Assembly (NCBI RefSeq): GCF_003473485.1
Contig: NC_053044.1
Location: forward strand, 35,158,091-35,222,090
Direction: 5' to 3'
Length of the DNA: 64,000 nt
Source of the DNA: Medicago truncatula
Taxonomy: Eukaryota > Streptophyta > Magnoliopsida > Fabales > Fabaceae
Shown piece after piece: positions 1-9,822 of the stretch. The number at the start of each line of letters is the position of its first letter. The first letter of the stretch is position 1. The notes below the pieces were generated by a model that was not told where the DNA came from, searched no databases, and saw only the letters and a program-made list of their open reading frames with translations. The position numbers were made by a program, and so were the translations under genes.

Positions 1-623
1 TCTCATACTCTTATTGTACTTTTATTCTCTCTCTTTTTTTATTCTCCAATGAAAAGAGAGGAAAAAGGTTATCACTAAAAGTTGTTGGAAATTGGTTGTC
101 AAAATATCATTACTCTTTTTTGAATCACGAATGAAGGTGTTATTATGTGAAAACTTGTTGAATTTTTTATTTACTTACCCATATCGTTCGCCCGTGCGAT
201 GCACTAGTGGATCGTATTTGAGTAGAATAACATTTGTTCCTTTTTTGTATGGGAAAAAATTATTGAGGCTAACTTTGTCTTATTTTGTTTATTTTATTTT
301 ATTTTTAAATTGTAGGATAATCATATTTAGTTTTTTTACAAAAAATAAATAACCATTTTTTTTAATTAATTGATGGAAATATAGAAATTACATGTCATGC
401 CTTGAAAAGATTGTCGAATTTTTCCGTTGTTTTTTGGTCTGGTACGGTAGTGAATATTGCACTAACACCGATCTTGTCTCCTTTTCTTACTTTCCTTAGT
501 GATTATTGGGTTTCTCTTCAATCATTGACTGTGAGCTAATTGTTGCATTGAATGTTTCTTCTATTTTTTGTTTTGTTTTTAAATATTTATCACATTGTCA
601 GGTTTGAACCGTTCCTTCACTAA
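1..623. other. Region upstream of the NLR gene
   Basis: No protein-like reading frame is convincing here. A pyrimidine/T-rich stretch ends in CAG at 599-601, about 22 bases before the NLR start codon. It could be the 3' splice site of a 5'-UTR intron, but no donor was fixed. No clear TATA box was chosen. Confidence 0.4.
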
Positions 624-2930
624 ATGGCTGAAATACTTGGGTCATTCCTCTCTTCCTTGTTAGCATCAAAGGTGGATAGGATATCCGTTCAAGACTTTAA
701 AGATTTCTTTAAGGGCAACGGTATTGATGAGAGGCATCTCCAAGACTTAAGACTGCTTTTATTATCCGTCGCTACTGTGCTCAATGATGCGGAGGAGAAG
801 CAATTTATTGAACCATGGGTGAAAGAGTGGACTGATAAAGTTAAGGATGTTGCATATGATGCCGATGACTTAATGGATGAGCTAGTCACCAAGGAAATGT
901 ATTCAAGGGATTTTGCTTCGTCTCTCAATCCATTTGCTGAACGACCACAATCTAGAGTTCTAGAGATTCTTGAGAGGTTAAGATCCTTAGTAGAGCTCAA
1001 AGACATTCTCATTATTAAGGAAGGTAGTGCAAGTAAATTACCCTCATTTACTTCAGAAACAACTTCTTTGGTAGATGAACGTCGAGTGTACGGTAGAAAT
1101 GTTGATAAGGAGAAAATTATCGAGTTTTTGTTATCCAACAACTCCCAAGATGTGGAAGTGCCTGTAGTTGCTATTGTTGGGATGGCAGGAGTTGGCAAGA
1201 CCACTCTTGCTCAGATATTATACAATGATTCACGAGTTATGGACCATTTTCAGTCAAGATCGTGGGCATCCGTTTCAGGAAATTCGAAAATGCAGGAAAT
1301 AACTAAACAAGTTCTTGATTCATTCACTTTGTGTCAATCTGATGTCGTGGACTTCAATGGTCTCCAAATTCGGCTAAAAAAAGAATTAACAGGGAAAAGG
1401 TTTTTACTTGTTTTGGATGGGTTCGAGAATGAGAATTATCTTGATTGGGATATCCTTCAAATGCCTTTTGTTTCAGAAAATAATGGAAGTAGAATAATTG
1501 TTACCACACGTAATAAAAGGGTTGCCACAGCAATCCGTGCTAATCTAACTCATTTCCCCCCGTTCCTATCTCAAGAGGCTTCATGGGAGTTATTCTCAAG
1601 TCATGCATTCAAGTCTCAAAACTCAAATGAACGAAGTCGTGTTTTGACAGAAATTGGTAAAAAAATCGTTCAAAGGTGTGGTGGTCTCCCCCTAGCCACA
1701 ATTACACTAGGGAGTCTCTTAAATTCAAAAGAGGACAGTGAGGAGTGGGAAAATGTTTGTACCAGTAAATTATGGGATTTATCAAGAGGGGGGAACAACA
1801 TATTTTCTGCATTAATTTCAAGCTACATACGCCTGCCTCCATATCTCAAGCGGTGCTTTTCATTTTGTGCCATCTTTCCGAAAGGCCATAAAATAGAAAA
1901 AGGGAACTTGATATATTTATGGATGGCTGAAGGTCTTTTGCCACGATCAACAATGGGAAAGAGAGCAGAAGATATAGGAGAAGAATGTTTTGAGGAGTTG
2001 GTGACGAAGACGTTCTTTCACCACACATCGAATGATTTTTTAATGCATAACATTATGCATGAGTTAGCAGAATGTGTTGCAGGTAAATTTTGTTACAAGT
2101 TGACGGATAGTGATCCAAGCACAATTGGAGTGAGTAGAGTGCGCCGTATCTCATATTTTCAAGGAATATACGATGACCCTGAACATTTTGCTATGTACGC
2201 TGGTTTCGAGAAGTTGAGGACCTTCATGCCTTTTAAATTCTACCCCGTTGTTCCTTCGTTGGGTGAAATTTCCACTTCAGTTTCAATTCTATTAAAAAAA
2301 CCAAAGCCTCTGCGTGTCTTCTCTTTGTCTGAATATCCGATTACCTTATTGCCTAGTTCAATTGGTCATTTATTGCATTTGCGGTATTTGGATCTTTCTT
2401 GGACTCCAATTACTTCTCTACCTGATTCTATCTGCAATCTGTATAACTTAGAAGCATTATTGCTGGTGGGTTGTGCTGATCTTACTTTGTTACCAACAAA
2501 AACATCCAAGCTTATCAACCTACGACAATTGGATATTAGTGGCAGTGGTATAAAAAAGATGCCTACAAATCTTGGCAAGTTAAAGTCTCTTCAATCGTTG
2601 CCTCGTTTTGTCGTTAACAATGATGGGGGATCAAATGTTGGTGAATTGGGGGAGATGTTGGAACTTCGTGGCTCACTTTCCATTGTGAACTTGGAAAATG
2701 TTCTGCTTAAAGAAGAAGCATCCAATGCTGGGTTGAAGCGTAAAAAATATCTTCATGAGGTCGAATTCAAGTGGACAACTCCAACACACAGTCAAGAGAG
2801 CGAAAATATTATATTTGACATGCTAGAGCCGCATCGAAACTTGAAAAGACTTAAAATAAATAATTTTGGTGGTGAGAAGTTTCCAAATTGGCTAGGGAGC
2901 AATTCAAGTTCTACTATGATGTCTCTATAA
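624..2930 (+). CDS. CC-NB-ARC-LRR disease resistance protein (CNL), N-terminal part, truncated by deletion
   Basis: This 768-residue ORF has the CNL immune-receptor layout. An Rx-type coiled coil occupies residues 1-110, with YDADDLMDEL as the EDVID-like motif. NB-ARC follows: P-loop GMAGVGKTT at 186-194, RNBS-B GSRIIVTT, GLPL in CGGLPLA at 352-358, and RNBS-D CFSFCAIFPKG near 411-421. LRRs start near residue 560. Such proteins act inside the cell as ATP/ADP switches that sense pathogen effectors. Two switch motifs are unusual: kinase-2 reads LVLDGFEN, where the family usually has LVLDDVWN, and the MHD motif reads MHN at 474-476. The ORF stops at 2930, just after a deletion junction near 2920; the rest of the LRR follows in another frame. 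The start fits the family N-terminus MAE. It may be a pseudogene or a truncated NLR. Confidence 0.85.
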   Translation: MAEILGSFLSSLLASKVDRISVQDFKDFFKGNGIDERHLQDLRLLLLSVATVLNDAEEKQFIEPWVKEWTDKVKDVAYDADDLMDELVTKEMYSRDFASSLNPFAERPQSRVLEILERLRSLVELKDILIIKEGSASKLPSFTSETTSLVDERRVYGRNVDKEKIIEFLLSNNSQDVEVPVVAIVGMAGVGKTTLAQILYNDSRVMDHFQSRSWASVSGNSKMQEITKQVLDSFTLCQSDVVDFNGLQIRLKKELTGKRFLLVLDGFENENYLDWDILQMPFVSENNGSRIIVTTRNKRVATAIRANLTHFPPFLSQEASWELFSSHAFKSQNSNERSRVLTEIGKKIVQRCGGLPLATITLGSLLNSKEDSEEWENVCTSKLWDLSRGGNNIFSALISSYIRLPPYLKRCFSFCAIFPKGHKIEKGNLIYLWMAEGLLPRSTMGKRAEDIGEECFEELVTKTFFHHTSNDFLMHNIMHELAECVAGKFCYKLTDSDPSTIGVSRVRRISYFQGIYDDPEHFAMYAGFEKLRTFMPFKFYPVVPSLGEISTSVSILLKKPKPLRVFSLSEYPITLLPSSIGHLLHLRYLDLSWTPITSLPDSICNLYNLEALLLVGCADLTLLPTKTSKLINLRQLDISGSGIKKMPTNLGKLKSLQSLPRFVVNNDGGSNVGELGEMLELRGSLSIVNLENVLLKEEASNAGLKRKKYLHEVEFKWTTPTHSQESENIIFDMLEPHRNLKRLKINNFGGEKFPNWLGSNSSSTMMSL

Positions 2931-3883
2931 CTTCTGTTACAAGGTTGCAAAAGGTGGGTCCGGAATTTTATGGGAATGGATTTGAGGCATTTAGTTCCTT
3001 AAGAATCATCAAGTTTAAGGACATGCTCAATTGGGAAGAATGGTCAGTCAATAATCAAAGTGGAAGTGAGGGGTTCACTTTGCTTCAAGAGCTTTACATA
3101 GAAAATTGTCCTAAACTGATTGGTAAGTTACCCGGCAACCTTCCTTCCTTGGATAAGTTAGTGATCACTTCATGCCAAACTTTAAGTGATACCATGCCAT
3201 GTGTCCCAAGATTAAGAGAATTGAAGATCAGCGGTTGTGAAGCATTTGTTTCCTTATCCGAGCAAATGATGAAATGCAATGATTGTCTTCAAACAATGGC
3301 CATCAGTAACTGCCCATCTTTGGTCAGCATCCCTATGGATTGCGTCTCAGGGACGCTTAAATCTCTTAAAGTATCTGATTGTCAGAAATTACAACTAGAA
3401 GAGTCTCACTCCTATCCTGTCCTTGAGAGTTTAATCTTAAGAAGTTGCGATTCTCTCGTATCTTTTCAATTGGCTTTATTTCCAAAGCTTGAAGATCTTT
3501 GCATAGAAGATTGTAGCAGTCTCCAGACCATTTTATCTACTGCAAACAATCTTCCATTTCTTCAAAACTTGAACTTGAAAAATTGCTCAAAACTGGCTCC
3601 GTTTTCTGAGGGAGAGTTTTCTACAATGACATCACTTAATTCTCTTCATCTTGAGAGTCTTCCTACACTCACTTCACTAAAGGGCATCGGAATCGAACAC
3701 TTAACCTCTCTTAAAAAGCTGGAGATAGAGGATTGTGGTAACCTTGCCTCTCTACCAATAGTCGACTCCCTTTTCCATCTAACTGTCAAAGGATGCCCGT
3801 TATTGAAATCGCATTTTGAAAGGGTCACCGGAGAATACTCGGACATGGTGTCTTCCATACCCTCTACTATTATTGAACCTTAG
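2921..3883 (+). pseudogene. C-terminal LRR of the same CNL gene, out of frame
   Basis: This frame picks up homology at SITSVTRLQKVGPEF and runs to a stop at 3883. It encodes about ten CNL-type LRRs of the form LxxLxIxxCxxL, for example LQELYIENCPKLIGKLP and LKKLEIEDCGNLASLP. In related CNLs a further stretch of roughly 25-30 residues lies between the sequence at the end of the upstream ORF and SITSVTRLQ. The simplest reading is a small genomic deletion that also shifted the frame. A short intron is unlikely because no GT-AG pair of workable length spans the junction. The piece has no start codon of its own. Confidence 0.8.
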
Positions 3884-4990
3884 ATCGCTCATTTTAACCA
3901 TATACATCAGGTAATCTGCTCATTATTTAAGTGTATATTTTCATAGTAATACTATAATTGTATAGTTCATTGGTTGATTGAAAGTAGTGTGCTTGCATAT
4001 CATGTTTGTCTAATATGAAAATTTCCTGTTGATCTGGCAGTATTTGGATATTCCTAGGTGCGTTTAGAGCAACAAAAAAAATATATAATGTAATTGATCG
4101 TAAGGTTGAAATGCTATTGTTCTCTGTTAGTGGTTTACTTTGGTTTTTATGCTATTGGTCTCTGACAAATGCTTGCACATGTCGAACACTAGACACGTCT
4201 TCAATGTGAAGTGTCGGTGTTACATAGATTAGGAAATGTGTGGGTATTGTTTTGGTGTCTGACATGTGCCGGACACTAGACAAGCCTGCAATGTGAAGTG
4301 TCTGTGCTTCATAGATTAAGAGTTCTTTATGGTCTGGATTATATTCTATTTGAGAGAGGAAAATTACTGGTTGGGAATGGTTGTGAGGACTGAGGACTGA
4401 TTCGTTTGTGGTTGAGCGGATGGATTTGTTCGTGGTAGGATATGATATGAGGTGGTTCAAGAGATTGGGGAAAATTTGTGTTGGTTGGTAGGGAGGGAAC
4501 TAGAATGTTTCCGTTACTAGTGTTGGAAGAAAGTGCTGAGAAAGGGAAATTTTGTCTCATGAACGTTGACGTGTCTTGAGAGAAAAATCTCTCTGGTTTT
4601 CAAATCAAACAACTAGTAACCTTTTGAGCCATTTAATATTTTCTAGCCCTAGGTTTGAACTTTGTTCTGTCAGAGGTGATGGTAGATGCATAACACAATG
4701 AGCCAAAACCCATGAGGGAGGCGATGTCTGATTTTGTATTAAATAGTATGTAATATCTGGTGTCCGTGTCAGTTCTTCATAGGTCACAAACTTTTGATAC
4801 AATGAGAGGTATAGTACAGCTATGTTTATGCAAAATAGAATCGCACCAATTTGTGGATGTCTGATTTTGTATTAAATAGTATGTAATATCTGGTGTCCGT
4901 GTCAGTTCTTCATAGGTCACAAACTTTTGATACAATGAGAGGTATAGTACAACTATGTTTATGCAAAGTAGAATCGCACCAATTTGTGGG
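3884..4990. other. Intergenic region with local duplications
   Basis: This is the 3' flank of the NLR. It has no supported gene. Around 4157-4320 two imperfect copies of a GAACACTAGACA...TGTGAAGTGTC unit lie about 87 bp apart. A cleaner tandem duplication starts at 4723 and is listed separately. Confidence 0.5.
4723..4988. repeat. Tandem duplication, 133-bp unit x2
   Basis: Two adjacent copies, 4723-4855 and 4856-4988, differ at only a few bases (for example GTACAGC versus GTACAAC). Each starts GATGTCTGATTTTGT and ends CACCAATTTGTGG. The near identity indicates a recent duplication. No coding content is evident. Confidence 0.9.
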
Positions 4991-5009
4991 ATGGCCTATT
5001 CTAGGGGGG

Positions 5010-6530
5010 GAAATTTCATGGGGAGTGCACCACTTATGGGTGTGGATACAATGAGGATTTTTGGTAGAGGAATATGAAATTGAACGTTAGGAATTATCAA
5101 TATATAATACAGCATTTTTTTAGCATTGCCAATCATCTTCATGGATGGTATTTCCTAAAACATACAAATTATTAGTAAAAGGTGAATTGACATGAAAGGG
5201 ATTTGGTTAGCTTTGTAACATAAAACATGTTAATGGAGAAATTTGGATGTATAAAGTGTCAAAAAGGATTGAACTATTGAAGATTCAGTCATGTAGATAG
5301 CAGTACCACTTTATGTGGCTGGCTGTAGCCACTTGACTGTTTGGCGAAGAGACGGCAATTGGTTTTATCATTTTATAAGAAGATAAAAAATTGAGGGATA
5401 AAGTGATATGATCTGTGGCACAGAATCTAGGATCCAGCGTGGTGAGGAATTACATGATGAGAGGTAGAGGTGTTAAATGAACTGATCAATTTGGAAGTAG
5501 CAGTTGGTGAGGTGTTTGGCAGTAAAGCAAGGAGGCTCTGAAATTGCTCGTGTTAAACTGGAAAGTGTTGAATCTTACTGGATGTTAGCATCTTGAAAAC
5601 AAGTATATGAGATGCTGTGGGCAGCTTTCTTGGATTTAAAACTTGGTGGATATCCATGTTTTAGAAAACAAGTATTTGGGGTATGATTAGTGGCAGTGCG
5701 ACCGCAGTGAGTGCATTGCCTTGCATTTCCTGGTTAGGAGGCACAGGACATGTTCGATTTCTCTTTGTTTTGGTTGCTGTTAGGTGCAGTTTGGACGACA
5801 AGAACAGATGTTTCTTCAAGGGTGGTGTCATGAATGTGCCTTTCTTGTGTACAACCATGGAGAATAAGTTGGTGATTGATGGCAGGGCTTCTTTAACAAG
5901 ATCTGGGATTGGACTATGGACAACAGCAAGATTCTCATTCAGCCCTTGCAGGAACTACAACACTCAATCATTACTCGGAATTTTTGAATGGTGTTGGACA
6001 CATTGCAAAGTCTAGAGGCTGATGAAGGGAAAGAAGGGACAGCTCTAAAGTTACATAGTTCATCCCAAAGGATTCTCATGTTATTACTGTAATTGGTTGA
6101 AACGAACATATCTGCTTGCTTAACTAACCATATCATTCTGAGCTTTATAAAATTCATTATAGAGTCGCTTTGGGACCCGAGAAATGGGATGCCGCTGCAG
6201 TTTCAAACAGGCACTACCTAGGGAAAAATGCTCCTTAAGGTCTTGCCAGGCCAAATAACGCTTATTGTTATATACGGTGAGATTGAGTGGCTTATCCAAG
6301 AAATTAGAAAAGTATTGCATCTTTTCCATTTCTTGTAGGCAGGATCATTCTCCGCAGGTGCAACAATGGTACCATTTGTGAACTCAAACTGGTTCTTCAT
6401 GGTGAGACCAAAACTAGAGAAGGACTTTTGTTTGGATGAATGTTATAGGGGATTGATGAATCTTAAGAAAGGGAGCTTGTGGCAGCCACAGTGGTGCCGA
6501 GGAGGGGGGGAGTATTTCAGTTTCATGATA
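5010..6530 (-). mobile_element. Degenerate Ty1/copia retrotransposon, gag and protease region
   Basis: Reading the minus strand from about 6530 downward gives, in shifting frames, a copia gag start (DSSIPYNIHPNKSPSL), KNQFEFTNGTI near 6390, WKRCNTFLISWISHSI, a shifted WQDLKEHFSLGSACLK, ILWDELCNFRAVPS near 6060, FLQGLNENLAVVHSPI near 5940, a CCHC zinc knuckle CTHCGRT...NTCFLKHGYPP near 5680-5640, and the protease start WILDS near 5440, whose GATDH follows only after a one-base shift. Further on, KMIGNAKK near 5140 matches the stretch before the integrase. Many frameshifts and stops, and a deletion in the gag N-terminus, show it is dead. No LTRs, primer-binding site, integrase or reverse transcriptase were found. 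Confidence 0.75.
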
Positions 6531-6539
6531 TGCAGAAAA

Positions 6540-8500
6540 AGAATTTTACTTCTAACTAGCCAACACAAAATAACAAACACTTACTATTGAAATTAATCAT
6601 GTAACAATTGAAGATGGAATGAGTGAACATTTTATGACAACAAGCTATTTCAAGGAGCTTGTATAACAAGCTGAAAACAGTTTATAGACATATCTAAACC
6701 TGTTGCAAACACATGCACAAATTCTTATGTCATAAGATAGGTCTAAATAAGCTCTTCCATATTGTCCAATTAAACTTATTCCATTCGTTACTTAGTAAGC
6801 ATCATATCTGCATTCCTAGGTGCAGCTAGATCTTAGTACGGTTGCTGTGACTGTGACAATAGAGATGGTTTACTTTCTGAGAATATCTATTTTCAAGTGA
6901 ATAATTGTTTGCTGTTTTCTGAAACAATAAAAATGCCAAAAGAATTATTTTCATTATTTCCATAAATGCATCATTCATACGACAGCATTTCACTTTTAGA
7001 GTCTCATTTTCATTCTTATTAGCAAGTTAAAATGAACATATATTTTAGAAAATGTTTTCACAAAGCAAACGAACCCTAGGATTGCCTGTTAGTTTACTTT
7101 TCAGTTTTCTCATTCAGTGGTATGGTTTTGTGTTTAGTATGGCTATTTTTAACTGTCTTCAATGACATGCTTCTGTTTATGAATAGGGCCTTTTAATTAA
7201 AACAGTTTTAATTAATTTGTATTTTATGTGTCCCTTCTTCCAGCCGAGAAAAGCAGAGGTAGAGAAGCAATAGGTAAAAAAATGCTGAGCGTATTAACTG
7301 CTGGGAATTGTCCTGTTTCTTTTTGGCCGGAGAATGCGGCATCTGATCACTTCTGTTGTCCGTCTTGCTGTATTCTGGGACTAAATTATTAAGTTCATAC
7401 TGCATATGATTTGCATAATAATTGATATCTTTGAATTGCAGAATTTTGAAATTGTAAACTTGTCATGTATAAATTTATCTGGTCAAGTTGATGCTCATAA
7501 AGTTCTGTGAACGTTGTAGCTTTTTAATGTCATAATTTCTTGCTCAAAGCTGTCAAATGATATCAGATTATTAGTTCAGAAGTACAACTCACGAGTGACC
7601 AATTTATAATCGTAGCATAAGCACAAGTAAAACTGGAAGTCCATAACCGCTGGATTGGAGAAAATTACGTCATCTCTCAGGATGCAACTATTTTTCTATT
7701 TTGAAAAGATGATCCGCAAATTTATTGTGTATTCTTATTGGTTGTAGCATCGAAGAGAATCGAACATTAGATCTTGATAGTTTTGGCTCTTTGGTTTCTT
7801 AGGTTGCTCAAACACACAAGACATATAGCGTCAAAATAATGGAGTATCAATCGAAATGGTACAAGAAGACGATAGTGGATAATTTATTGCCACATCATTA
7901 AAATCACATATTAGTCAAAGTTTTTAAAATAGAGGCCAAAATTGTGCAATTAAAAAAAATTAAAGTTGTTTTGTCAAAATAGAGGATCAAAATTGTTTTA
8001 AGTTTAAAAAAACAAAGATCAAAGTTTTTATTTTTTATATTTAAAATTGTACTACTGTCCTGGAAACAGCCTATTATGTAAAAAACAAGGCAAGAGTGCG
8101 TACAATACACCAAATGGTGGGACTCTCTTCCCATATCTTACGTGTGCGGGAGCTTTAGTGCACCAGGCTGTCCTTAATATTTAAACAGGTCTTGCTAACC
8201 AATGCCTTCAAGACATTGGTTAAAGATTCTACGGATAGAAATTTTGTCTTAGAAATATAAGATTTTTTTTTTTTTTTTTTACAAAGAATTACTATAAGAT
8301 TACTTTTGATCAAGTAATGATTGCATAATTTTATTTTTATTGTTTCGGATGTTTAACCATGGCCCCACTAATAATTCAAAGTGTATTCAACTTTTTTTTG
8401 AAAAGTGTAGTGAATTTGAGAAAACGTTTCTTATATTTATTAAAAGTTGTTTGAATTTAATATCCAGGCAGAGCCAGTCACTTGGTGAACTGGAGGCAGA
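6540..8500. other. Intergenic region, no gene seen
   Basis: AT-rich sequence with short spurious ORFs. Around 6620-6790 it holds a reverse-oriented relative of the repeat in the last intron of the second PLC gene (shared features: AGCTGAAAACAG, TTATGTCATAAGATAG), probably an old MITE. The rest shows no recognisable coding, RNA or repeat structure. Confidence 0.5.
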
Positions 8501-8515
8501 GTCACTATGGAATTT

Positions 8516-8646
8516 TTTTTTATCAAGTAGCCTAGTAGCTAGAGCTCACGCAATTTAATTGTGGAGAAGTGGAGTGTTGGGATTCGAACCCCGGCTCCTG
8601 CATATAATATGCAATATCCTTACCAACTGAGACAAGCTCACATGAT
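8516..8646 (-). mobile_element. tRNA-derived SINE with 15-bp target-site duplication
   Basis: On the minus strand the element starts with a tRNA-like head: box A as GCTTGTCTCAGTTGGTAAGG and box B as GGTTCGAATCCC. It ends in an A-run (T-run at 8516-8520 on the + strand). It is flanked by perfect copies of GTCACTATGGAATTT at 8501-8515 and 8647-8661, the mark of LINE-machinery insertion. No protein is encoded. It is about 130 bp and non-autonomous. Confidence 0.85.
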
Positions 8647-8810
8647 GTCACTATGGAATTTCAATGTCTTGAAAATGTGGAAATAAGAACAAGACAAGTG
8701 AATTCACAATCCAAAACCGACAACAATTAATGTTTCACTTCTCGTGATCTTTGTCACTTGAAACTCAATCTTTATGTTCTTCTTCTTCTCTTCCTCATAA
8801 GAAAAAAAAA

Positions 8811-9442
8811 ATGGGTTCTGTTTCTTTGAAAATTGGTGATGGAACAGCAAGATTCAAAAACTCAACACTTTGTTCTTCAGTTGTTAACATTCTCATGATC
8901 TTCATCCTTTTCCAACTTCACTTTGGAAACCTGTTAGCAACAAAACTGTTAATTGGAGTGGTTTTAGTTGTAAGAATTTTGAGTGTTTGAATGGTAAGAA
9001 ATTGAATAGGGGTTGCATGCATTGCTTTGATTTGGTTAATGGTTATGAGAATCAAAGGTTTGTTAAGTCTAGAAGTAAGAATGATTTTCTTGTTGCTGAT
9101 GTTTTGGCATTAGGAAATGGTGGAATTAGAATAGGATTTGATATTGGAATTGGTTCTGGATCTTTTGCTGCTGTAATGGCTGAAAGGAATGTTACAATTG
9201 TTACTAGTACTCTTAATATTGATGCTCCTTTCAATGAATTTATAGCTGCAGGAGGACTTTTTCCTCTTTTCTTAAGCTTGGATCATAGGTTTCCTTTTTA
9301 TGATAATGTGTTTGATTTGGTTCGTGCTACAAATACCTTGGATGATGATGTTGGTAAGAAACAAGAGAAGTTGGAGTTTTTAATGTTTGACGTCGATCGA
9401 ATTTTTAATGTGCTGAAACAGATAGAGATGCTCACAAAATAG
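8811..9442 (+). pseudogene. Broken plant SAM-dependent methyltransferase (DUF248-like)
   Basis: It begins at ATG 8811 with MGSVSLKIGDGTARFK, the conserved start of a plant methyltransferase-like family with an N-terminal membrane segment, here ILMIFILFQLHF. That frame ends near 8990. The adjoining frame continues from about 8966 with CKNFECLNGKKLNRGCMHCF, then the SAM-binding core GIRIGFDIGIGSGSFAAVMA, NVTIVTSTLNIDAPF and LDHRFPFYDNVFDLVRA. It stops at 9442 just where the family normally reads DRILRxGGL. Family members are about 400 residues, so an internal stretch after the membrane segment and the C-terminus are missing. The frameshift plus both losses make it a pseudogene. The DIGxGSG motif supports the class; the substrate is unknown. 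Confidence 0.8.
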
Positions 9443-9694
9443 AATTCACATATTGCTACGAGGTAGTATTGATCTAAACTTTTATATGATCATTTGTAGA
9501 TCTAATTGTCCTTGGACCCTGAACAAATATGATAGATTAATTGATACTTAACAAGTTAAATTACCATTGCTTTTGTACCTTGTTATTTTGCTATTAAAAT
9601 GGATATCGTAAGTTTGTTTATTTGTTCTTAGCAAATTTGTATTGTATTAACAACATATTCTATCAAATGAATGAAATATCATTTAGTAATTTTT

Positions 9695-9705
9695 TTTAGC
9701 GATCA
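9695..9705. repeat. LINE target-site duplication, left copy
   Basis: TTTAGCGATCA directly abuts the LINE poly(A) tail. The same 11 bases recur at 15800-15810. Confidence 0.75.
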
Positions 9706-9822
9706 TTTTTTTTTTTTTTTTGAAGAAACAAAAATGATATATTATTAACAAAGGCGGTGAATTCTCCTAAGTACAAGATGTACTAAGCAGTCACCCCTGA
9801 AAGAGTCAAACAAATGTAGTAA

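Noticed and set aside
180..205. CCCGTGCGATGCAC followed by TAGTGG, resembling a Helitron 3' end
   Set aside because: The hairpin arm GCACGGG is incomplete and no Helitron coding sequence lies upstream in the window.
689..1204. 171-codon minus-strand ORF opposite the NLR
   Set aside because: It is the mirror of a conserved coding frame (CC and P-loop region).
2888..2954. Short intron to rescue the NLR reading frame
   Set aside because: Possible GT-AG pairs are under 45 bases apart and would not restore the missing LRR residues.
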